A stretch of DNA of 7,614 nucleotides. Origin: Muribaculaceae bacterium (GTDB lineage: Bacteria; Bacteroidota; Bacteroidia; Bacteroidales; Muribaculaceae). Position 1 is the stretch's first letter; each line of letters starts with the position of its first letter. The stretch spans positions 1 to 7,614 of the forward strand of contig JAIDJJ010000554.1 of the NCBI GenBank assembly GCA_029052265.1, written 5' to 3'. Shown here one piece after another: positions 1 to 4,954 of this stretch. Below the pieces are notes generated by a model. It was not told the DNA's origin, did not search any database, and worked only from the letters and a program-made list of their open reading frames with translations. The position numbers and the translations under genes were made by a program.

Positions 1-58
1 GAACCGCAGACCCTCTGCTTGTAAGGCAGACGCTCTAAACCAGCTGAGCTAATCGCCC
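1..58 (-). tRNA. tRNA-Val (anticodon UAC), 3' end cut by window edge
   Basis: Read on the minus strand, this begins with the acceptor 5' strand GGGCGAT (58 to 52). It continues with a D-arm (GCTC, AGCTGGTTTA, GAGC) and an anticodon stem TCTGC/GCAGA closing the 7-nt loop CTTACAA. The anticodon is TAC (plus-strand gta at 21-23), which decodes valine GUA/GUG codons. A variable loop and the TGCGGTTC start of the T-arm follow. The rest of the T-arm and the 3' acceptor strand lie beyond position 1, so the gene is partial because of the window and not broken. A matching Bacteroidetes promoter lies directly upstream at 70-101. Confidence 0.95.
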
Positions 59-69
59 GATTGCGAGTG

Positions 70-101
70 CAAAGTTACACTAAAATTATATAACTACCAA
101 A
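70..101 (-). promoter_or_regulatory. Promoter of tRNA-Val (Bacteroidetes -33/-7 type)
   Basis: On the minus strand a TTTG box (101-98) is followed after 20 nt by TAACTTTG (77-70). This fits the Bacteroidetes primary sigma (sigma-ABfr type) consensus TTTG-N19-21-TAnnTTTG exactly. Transcription would start at about 62-65, a few nucleotides ahead of the mature tRNA 5' end at 58. Spacing and position make this a confident call. Confidence 0.8.
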
Positions 102-132
102 TTTTTTTGCTAATTTTGTGAAAATATTTTTG
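102..132 (+). promoter_or_regulatory. Candidate promoter for queA-aroA operon
   Basis: TATTTTTG at 125-132 fits the Bacteroidetes -7 element TAnnTTTG. TTTT at 102-105, 19 nt upstream, is a three-of-four match to the -33 box. Initiation would fall near 138-140, leaving a leader of about 70 nt that begins just before the hairpin at 144-186. A second -7-like match, TAATTTTG (111-118), has no TTTG at the right distance. The region is extremely AT-rich, so chance matches are likely. The call rests on position (divergent from the tRNA, upstream of the first operon gene) as much as on sequence. Confidence 0.4.
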
Positions 133-143
133 CATTTTTTATT

Positions 144-186
144 TCAGATTTATTTAAATTATTATCTATCAATAATTTAAATCTGA
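144..186 (+). repeat. Inverted repeat / hairpin in queA leader
   Basis: TTTAAATTATT (153-163) and AATAATTTAAA (171-181) are perfect 11-nt complements around a 7-nt loop. The stem continues with TCAGA (144-148) against TCTGA (182-186) across a 4-nt bulge (149-152). It ends 21 nt before the queA ATG. It could be a 5'-UTR stem-loop affecting mRNA stability or translation, or a DNA operator. It is all A/T in its core, so its folding energy is modest, and no function is shown. Confidence 0.55.
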
Positions 187-207
187 ATTTTATTCGCAAT
201 TTTTTTC

Positions 208-1461
208 ATGGTCAAAGATATAAAAATAGAAGATTTCGATTATAATCTCCCCGATGAACGCATTCCGCGACATCCGTTGCAACAACGAGACGCCTGCAAA
301 TTGCTCCTATCACGTCCCGACGGTGTGATTTCCAACAGGCGATTCAACGAGCTTCCGGGACTTCTCCCCCCGCAAACGCTCCTTGTCTGCAACGACACAA
401 GGGTGATCAACGCCAGAATCTCTTTCTATAAAACCACCGGATCAAGAATCGAGGTGTTTCTTCTTGAACCACTCGACCCCTCAGACTACGTGCTCACTTT
501 TCAGACGCGTGGCAAATGCATATGGAGCTGCCTCGTCGGAAATCTCAAACGATGGAAAGAGGGAACCCTATCCATCATCATAAATCCCGAGGGAGCTGAA
601 TCTCCCGTCACTCTCACCGCGCGCCGTCTCCAACCTACGGGAGGCAACGCACATGCAATCGAATTTACATGGGACAATCCTGACGTCACATTCGCCTCCG
701 TGGTGGATGCCGCAGGATTCATCCCCATCCCTCCATATCTGAAACGGGAATCGGAAGAAAGTGATCTGTCGGATTATCAGACCGTATATGCGGATGCAAA
801 GGGATCTGTGGCGGCACCCACAGCCGGACTCCATTTCACCCCGGAAGTGTTTGCCGACCTTGAAGCCCACAACATCTCTGTAGGGAAACTCACACTTCAC
901 GTCGGAGCCGGCACTTTCCAGCCTGTGAAATCAGAAAATATCGGCGACCATCCCATGCACACGGAAAGCTTCTCTGTAAACCGTAAGCTTCTCCGGCAGC
1001 TGATCGACCAAAAACGCAACCGCCTTCCCCTTGCCGCCGTAGGCACCACTTCCGTACGCACACTGGAATCTCTGCCATATATCGGTGCTGCCCTGGCGCG
1101 AGGTGATGAATCGCTCCATGTGTCGCAATGGGAAGCATACTATGAATCCGCTTCCGCCATCGACACCATCGACGCGCTGGAGACAATCGACACATGGCTT
1201 GAGAAGCACGGGGAAACGGCTCTCACAGCTTCCACAGCAATAATGATTGCTCCGGGCTTCAAATGGAGAATGGTAGACACGATGGTCACAAATTTTCATC
1301 AGCCCCAATCCACTTTACTCCTTCTCGTCTCGTCGTTTCTCGGAGAGAAAGACGGCATACCGCGCTGGCGCCCCCTGTACGAACAGGCTCTCGCCGACGA
1401 TTACCGCTTCCTCTCTTACGGAGATGCTTGTCTGCTTTTCAGATATGATTTTAAGTCATAA
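208..1461 (+). CDS. queA: QueA-family SAM:tRNA ribosyltransferase-isomerase, long Bacteroidales form
   Basis: QueA transfers and isomerises the ribosyl group of SAM onto preQ1 at tRNA wobble position 34, giving epoxyqueuosine; it is cytosolic. Family hallmarks are visible: the N-terminal FDYxLPxERIPxxP (10-23), LLVCNDTRVINAR (58-70), QTVYADAKGSVAAPTAGLHF (191-210), TLHVGAGTFQPV (229-240), DHPMHTE (247-253), VGTTSVRTLES (278-288), APGFKWRMVDTMVTNFHQPxSTLLLLVSSF (348-377) and YRFLSYGDACL (399-409). At 417 aa it is about 60 residues longer than E. coli QueA. Roughly 38 extra residues lie between LES (288) and the PGF motif (349). The usual RxSKxPKPG-like stretch is replaced by WSCLVGNLKRWKEG (106-119). 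Many Bacteroidales appear to carry both a standard and a long copy, so this may be a paralogue with a changed substrate. The ATG at 208 fits the family N-terminus; no Shine-Dalgarno is present, which is normal here. It is followed 43 nt later by aroA. Confidence 0.88.
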   Translation: MVKDIKIEDFDYNLPDERIPRHPLQQRDACKLLLSRPDGVISNRRFNELPGLLPPQTLLVCNDTRVINARISFYKTTGSRIEVFLLEPLDPSDYVLTFQTRGKCIWSCLVGNLKRWKEGTLSIIINPEGAESPVTLTARRLQPTGGNAHAIEFTWDNPDVTFASVVDAAGFIPIPPYLKRESEESDLSDYQTVYADAKGSVAAPTAGLHFTPEVFADLEAHNISVGKLTLHVGAGTFQPVKSENIGDHPMHTESFSVNRKLLRQLIDQKRNRLPLAAVGTTSVRTLESLPYIGAALARGDESLHVSQWEAYYESASAIDTIDALETIDTWLEKHGETALTASTAIMIAPGFKWRMVDTMVTNFHQPQSTLLLLVSSFLGEKDGIPRWRPLYEQALADDYRFLSYGDACLLFRYDFKS

Positions 1462-1504
1462 GCCACAATCACAAGTTACAAAGTAACCCTTCACCCTTTA
1501 AACA

Positions 1505-2806
1505 ATGTTTAACTTCGATCCTTTCTTTCCATATAATCCCCATCGTGCGATACATCTCCCCGTTTCCAAAAGCATCGGGGCTCGCTATCTTGTGGCTTCA
1601 TTCTTTGCCGGCACACTTCAGGATTGCCCTGAATTTACCGATTGCGACGACCTCAAGGTGATTCAGAAAGCACTTCTTTCCATCTTGAATAAAGATTTTC
1701 TTTCCGGGGCAGAGACTATAAATCTTGACATCCATGCCTCAGGCACGGCTTTCCGCTTCGTCACAGCGGTAGCGGCGTCTACTCCCGGAAGGTCTTTTCT
1801 GGTGACGGGCACACCGCGTCTATGCGCACGTCCGATGTCACCTCTTCTTGATGTATTGCGTAAAGCGGGCGCAGAGATCGAAGGGCTTGGAGAAAACGGT
1901 ACAGGTCCTTATATGGTGAAGGGTGCAAATCTTAAGGGGGGAGATTTTGAAATAAGAGGCGATGTAAGCTCTCAATTCATATCCGCCCTGATGCTGGCGT
2001 CACCGTCATGGGAAAACGGTATGAGACTGAGGTTCACCACCCCGTTGGTGTCGCGTCCTTACGCGGAGATGACAGCGGAAATGATGCGGAAATTCGGCAT
2101 TGAGGTTTGTCTATCCGAAGACAGGGTTGAGGTGAAACAGGGTGTATACACCTCCCCGGCAGGGTTTAAGGTCGAGGCAGACTGGAGTGCGGCAGGATTC
2201 TTCTATGAGGCGGCGGCGTTTAAGCTCACTCAGGTGAATATAGCCGGTCTTGTATCGCCTGAAGAATCTTTGCAAGGAGACGCCGCAACAGCTAAATTCT
2301 TTGAGAAATTAGGGGTGGTGTCACGCTTTGAGGAAGAAGGGGCGCGCATCATGCGCATTGAGGAATTGCCCGATTATCTTGAGGCGGACCTTACTGACAA
2401 CCCGGACCTTGCACCTGCATTCGCTGTGGCTTGCGTGCTGAATGCTTCGAGGTTCAAGTTTACCGGCGTACGCAATCTTCGCCTGAAGGAGTGCGACCGT
2501 CTTGCCGCCATTCAGACCGAGTTTGAAAAATTAGGATATCCTATCAAGGTTGAGGATGATTCCATAGAATGGGAGGGATATGCATCACCGTCACCTGTCG
2601 ACAAACCGGTGATTGAAACATACGATGACCATCGTATAGCCATGGCGTTCGCTATCGCCGCCTTAAGAATGCCTGAGATGCGCATAAAATGTCCTGAAGT
2701 TGTCAACAAATCATTTGAGGATTTCTGGAACCAGCTTCCGGAATTAGGACTGACATGCAGAAAAGATGGTGAAATAATGATTGTGAAACAAGAAAATCCG
2801 GATTGA
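1505..2806 (+). CDS. aroA: 3-phosphoshikimate 1-carboxyvinyltransferase (EPSP synthase)
   Basis: This is the sixth step of the shikimate pathway: shikimate-3-phosphate plus phosphoenolpyruvate gives EPSP and phosphate, in the cytosol. At 433 aa it has the normal length. Substrate-binding motifs follow in order: LPVSKSIGAR (18-27; K22, S23, R27), ASGTAFRF (78-85), the CARP loop (107-110), DVSSQF (153-158), DNPDLAP (298-304; D301 corresponds to E. coli D313), LKECDRLAA (327-335; E329 and R332), YDDHRIAM (373-380) and NKSF (401-404; K402 corresponds to E. coli K411). All key residues are present, so it should be active. Variations from textbook motifs are V20 for the usual G or A before SKS, and GAR in place of SNR. 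No promoter is visible in the 43-nt gap after the QueA-family gene, so co-transcription is likely. The ATG at 1505 places the LPxSKS motif at the usual distance from the N-terminus. Confidence 0.95.
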   Translation: MFNFDPFFPYNPHRAIHLPVSKSIGARYLVASFFAGTLQDCPEFTDCDDLKVIQKALLSILNKDFLSGAETINLDIHASGTAFRFVTAVAASTPGRSFLVTGTPRLCARPMSPLLDVLRKAGAEIEGLGENGTGPYMVKGANLKGGDFEIRGDVSSQFISALMLASPSWENGMRLRFTTPLVSRPYAEMTAEMMRKFGIEVCLSEDRVEVKQGVYTSPAGFKVEADWSAAGFFYEAAAFKLTQVNIAGLVSPEESLQGDAATAKFFEKLGVVSRFEEEGARIMRIEELPDYLEADLTDNPDLAPAFAVACVLNASRFKFTGVRNLRLKECDRLAAIQTEFEKLGYPIKVEDDSIEWEGYASPSPVDKPVIETYDDHRIAMAFAIAALRMPEMRIKCPEVVNKSFEDFWNQLPELGLTCRKDGEIMIVKQENPD

Positions 2807-2810
2807 CGAT

Positions 2811-3281
2811 ATGAAAGGCGCAATGGTGATATTGGCAGCGATGATAGTGATAGGGATAATACTTTATCTCACAGACGTGTTTTATTATCGCAAGAAACAT
2901 CCTGAGGCGGGAAAACAGGAAGCCGGTTCTGAGGAAGGAGATAGCACGCAATCTTCCCCTACCGTCATCCCCCCGTCAAACCCTACGGAAGAGCCGGAAG
3001 AGTGCTGCGGCACGCACAACGTGTGTGAGAAGACCAACCTCTCCCCTCTCACCGGAGAGATTGTCTATTACGACGACGAGGAGCTTGACCGCTTTCGCGG
3101 CAGGGAAAGCGGGGATTATACTTCTGAAGAGATCGAAGAGTTTCGCGATGTGCTCATGACCTTGCAGACCCGAGATGTGGCGGGATGGTCACGGAGCATA
3201 CAGGTGCGCGGCATCAACCTCCCCACGGAAATACGCGAGGAGCTTCTCTTGATAGTCTCCGAACTACGCCGTACCACCTGA
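2811..3281 (+). CDS. Small membrane-anchored protein with CC-x2-H-x2-C cluster, unknown function
   Basis: This 156-aa protein has one N-terminal membrane segment (residues 4-21) followed by a basic YYRKKH stop-transfer patch, which predicts N-out/C-in topology. A low-complexity linker rich in E, S and P (32-64) comes next. Then comes the cluster C65-C66-x2-H69-x2-C72, which could bind a metal or be redox-active, and an acidic, probably helical domain with YYDDEELDRFRG (86-97), YTSEEIEEFRDVL (103-115) and DVAGWSRSIQVRGINLP (122-138). Similar short proteins are, from memory, commonly found beside aroA in Bacteroidales, but I know of no established function. The start is 4 nt after the aroA stop, which suggests translational coupling. 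No enzymatic motif is recognised, so I do not assign a function. Confidence 0.85.
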   Translation: MKGAMVILAAMIVIGIILYLTDVFYYRKKHPEAGKQEAGSEEGDSTQSSPTVIPPSNPTEEPEECCGTHNVCEKTNLSPLTGEIVYYDDEELDRFRGRESGDYTSEEIEEFRDVLMTLQTRDVAGWSRSIQVRGINLPTEIREELLLIVSELRRTT

Positions 3282-3310
3282 ACGATCATCAGTCATGTCC
3301 ATCTTTCACA

Positions 3311-3356
3311 GAGACACCTTGCGGAGATACTTCCTTTCATTTCCGCAAGGTGTCTC
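3311..3356 (+). terminator. 15-bp perfect hairpin at end of queA-aroA operon (terminator-like)
   Basis: GAGACACCTTGCGGA (3311-3325) and TCCGCAAGGTGTCTC (3342-3356) pair perfectly around a 16-nt loop. It begins 29 nt after the stop of the small membrane protein. Its strength and location suggest a transcript 3' end or an mRNA-stabilising structure. No T-run follows on either strand, so it is not a textbook intrinsic terminator. Confidence 0.6.
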
Positions 3357-3457
3357 AGCATTAAATCGCCTTAATAAATACAGAACAGGGTATGACAGTT
3401 TAATTTACGGTTCAGGAAGCATCTTCTTCCCCTGAAATGTTAAATGCCATAAAAAAA

Positions 3458-3472
3458 CCAAATTAAATTTGG
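3458..3472. promoter_or_regulatory. Palindromic candidate operator overlapping the fimbrial -33 box
   Basis: CCAAATT (3458-3464) and AATTTGG (3466-3472) are perfect 7-nt inverted arms around one central A. Four further A:T pairs (3452-3455 with 3475-3478) extend the symmetry imperfectly. The right arm contains the TTTG -33 element of the promoter at 3468-3499. A dimeric regulator bound here would compete with RNA polymerase. The site has no loop, so it is more likely a protein site than an RNA hairpin. No binding protein is identifiable from the window. Confidence 0.4.
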
Positions 3473-3499
3473 AGTTTTCTTAATAATATTATAAATTTG
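3468..3499 (+). promoter_or_regulatory. Promoter of fimbrial operon (Bacteroidetes -33/-7 type)
   Basis: TTTG (3468-3471), a 20-nt spacer and TAAATTTG (3492-3499) match TTTG-N19-21-TAnnTTTG perfectly. Transcription would start near 3505-3507, giving a leader of about 170 nt before the ATG at 3680. This is the only consensus-quality promoter found for the genes from 3680 onward, so it probably drives the whole fimbrial locus. Confidence 0.75.
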
Positions 3500-3639
3500 C
3501 GCCACTAAACTTTCTCCGGATGAGAAGATTACCTTCCACATCTCCTCTCCCGGGAAGAAAAATCCGAATATGTCCGGGGGAATTCCGGAGTTCGGCTTGC
3601 TTTTTCTATCACAAAAATCTACACTGTCCGGCTTTCCAC

Positions 3640-3651
3640 ATATCCGGATAT
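3640..3651. repeat. Perfect 12-bp palindrome in fimbrial leader
   Basis: ATATCCGGATAT reads the same on both strands. It lies 28 nt before the ATG of the DUF3575 gene. Because it has no loop, it is better explained as a protein-binding site than as an RNA hairpin. It could equally be chance, since TCCGG is frequent throughout this leader. Confidence 0.35.
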
Positions 3652-3679
3652 TACAACTGAACCTACATAAGAATCCGAT

Positions 3680-4954
3680 ATGATACGTTGCATACATACA
3701 ACTATCGGTTTACAGTTACTCCACAGATGCATGATAATATTATCAATCATGCTCTTCCAAATCACTCATGCCATGGCGGGCAATCAGGAGCTGATGCCCG
3801 ACACAACCGGCATGTACAGACTTCAAGAAGATCAATGCCGGATATGCGACACAATATTTTCCGACACCGTTTTTTTCCGCTTAGCTTCTTCCAGGCTTGA
3901 TCCTGACTTTTCTGACAACCGAAAGAGGATTGAGAATATCCGGAAATGTATATCATCATTAAATGACACATCCGAAAACCTGATTTTCCACATCACCGGA
4001 AGCGTATCCCCCGAAGGAACACCCGCGTTCAACAATACTCTTGCAGCCGCGAGAGCGCATAAACTTGATTCCCTGATCAGGAAATATACAGAAGCCGTAC
4101 CCTCGGTCAATATCATTATTCCGCCAATAGATTCTAAAACTGATTACAAGCTTCTTCGTAATTCCAGGCTCGCCATCATTTCGCTAACTACCCCCCCCTC
4201 AAAGACTTACCAATACGCGACTTTAACCGGAAAGAATGACGGAACAGATCTTCCGCCCACTATAGGGGAAAATACTGATGAATCATGTCAAGAGGGGAGA
4301 CAATGTGTAAGACCTCATGACACAAAATCTGACCATGAAAAAGACCTGCATAACATCTCTGAAACCATAACTGCCCCGTCTTCTCCAAAACAATTTCCAC
4401 ATATAGCGGTCGCCACAAACCTGCTTTATGACCTCGCGTGTGTACCAAACATAGCATTGAAAACACCTCTCTCCGACCATGTGGTCATAGGTGCAGACTG
4501 GATGTGCGCATGGTGGAGCAAAAAAACAGATCATTTTTATTACCGTGTCTATGGAGGAGATATAGACATCTCTTACCGAATAGGGAGAAAAATAAACAGG
4601 CACAATCCCTTTTCAGGGCATCATTTGGGAATCTATGCATCGCTGGTATGTTATGATTTCCAATTCGGCACCCATCACACAGGGATATTATCCGATAAAT
4701 TCAACTATGCCGCCGGCATATCCTATACCTATTCCCTCCCGGTAAGCCGAAAATTCAACATTGACTTCTCAATTGGAGCCGGATATATGTGGGGACGTTT
4801 TAAAAAACATATCCCCATAGATGACCATGACGTCTGGAAATCAACCCACACACATTCCTGGTTCGGACCCACACGCCTCGGAATATCGCTTGTGTATCTT
4901 CTCGGTCCGTCTACATTCAATTCCGGAGAAAAAAGGAAAGGAGGTGAGAGATGA
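3680..4954 (+). CDS. OmpA-like / DUF3575 outer-membrane-associated protein of fimbrial locus
   Basis: This 424-aa protein has a signal peptide (about residues 1-33; hydrophobic core 18-28, likely cleavage AMA|GN). An OmpA C-terminal-like module spans about 57-170: TVFFRLASSRLDPDF (63-77), then ITGSVSPEGTPAFNNTLAAARA (105-126). A polar linker (about 172-238) follows. The C-terminal domain matches DUF3575, with TNLLYDLACVPNIAL (246-260), GADWMCAWW (271-279), YRVYGGDI (288-295), GHHLGIYASLVCYDFQFG, NYAAGISYTYSLPVSRKFNIDFSIGAGY and WFGPTRLGISLVYLLG near the end. The alternating pattern suggests a small outer-membrane beta-barrel. DUF3575 proteins commonly precede fimbrillin genes in Bacteroidales, so a role in anchoring or assembling the fimbria is likely but inferred. 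The ATG at 3680 gives a complete signal peptide; it has no Shine-Dalgarno. A C8 run at codons 171-173 separates the two domains. The stop overlaps the next start (ATGA). Confidence 0.85.
   Translation: MIRCIHTTIGLQLLHRCMIILSIMLFQITHAMAGNQELMPDTTGMYRLQEDQCRICDTIFSDTVFFRLASSRLDPDFSDNRKRIENIRKCISSLNDTSENLIFHITGSVSPEGTPAFNNTLAAARAHKLDSLIRKYTEAVPSVNIIIPPIDSKTDYKLLRNSRLAIISLTTPPSKTYQYATLTGKNDGTDLPPTIGENTDESCQEGRQCVRPHDTKSDHEKDLHNISETITAPSSPKQFPHIAVATNLLYDLACVPNIALKTPLSDHVVIGADWMCAWWSKKTDHFYYRVYGGDIDISYRIGRKINRHNPFSGHHLGIYASLVCYDFQFGTHHTGILSDKFNYAAGISYTYSLPVSRKFNIDFSIGAGYMWGRFKKHIPIDDHDVWKSTHTHSWFGPTRLGISLVYLLGPSTFNSGEKRKGGER
4191..4198 (+). repeat. C8 homopolymer inside the DUF3575 gene
   Basis: Eight consecutive C residues encode part of T171-P172-P173, at the junction between the OmpA-like module and the linker. 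Loss of one C would lead to a stop within about 10 codons (the new frame reads CTT TAA). Gain of one C would lead to a stop after about 17 codons (GAA TGA). Either change would remove the DUF3575 domain, so the tract is a possible slipped-strand switch. Confidence 0.5.
4937..4947 (+). promoter_or_regulatory. Perfect Shine-Dalgarno for the DUF5119 gene
   Basis: AAAGGAGGTGA contains a full-length complement to the 16S anti-Shine-Dalgarno and sits 6 nt (measured from GGAGG) before the ATG at 4951. It also encodes the last residues of the DUF3575 protein. Other genes in this window have no such sequence, as expected for Bacteroidetes. It supports the ATG at 4951 as the true start. Confidence 0.65.

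Larger units (their letters stand above)
3282..3679. other. 398-bp intergenic region between housekeeping operon and fimbrial locus
   Basis: No convincing gene lies here on either strand. From left to right it holds the 15-bp hairpin (3311-3356) and a weaker hairpin in which TTCAGG (3411-3416) pairs with CCTGAA (3431-3436), with an inner AAG/CTT extension. Next come a 15-bp palindrome (3458-3472), a near-consensus promoter (3468-3499), and an untranslated leader of about 170 nt. The leader carries five TCCGG motifs and the palindrome at 3640-3651. Confidence 0.75.

Noticed and set aside
1..58. tRNA fragment as an integration attachment site
   Set aside because: The tRNA is truncated only by the window edge; no integrase, second copy of its 3' end or mobile genes are visible.
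568..900. 110-codon minus-strand open frame opposite the QueA-family gene
   Set aside because: The plus-strand protein carries continuous QueA motifs here; the antisense translation is Cys/Arg-rich without motifs.
1475..1487. GTTAC-AAA-GTAAC inverted repeat before aroA
   Set aside because: Five-base arms in a short AT-rich gap are expected by chance; there is no promoter or terminator context.
3411..3436. TTCAGG/CCTGAA hairpin as a second terminator
   Set aside because: The stem is short with a bulge, and the A-run downstream is too far away and of the wrong base for the plus strand. It is mentioned in the intergenic entry only.
3361..3679. Invertible fimbrial promoter (DNA inversion switch)
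   Set aside because: Such switches are common in Bacteroidales surface loci, but I found no matching pair of inverted repeats on both sides of the promoter at 3468-3499, and no site-specific recombinase gene in the window.
3440..3697. 85-codon minus-strand open frame in the intergenic region
   Set aside because: It crosses the consensus fimbrial promoter and leader, has an odd composition (Cys- and Phe-rich), no recognisable motif and no promoter of its own.
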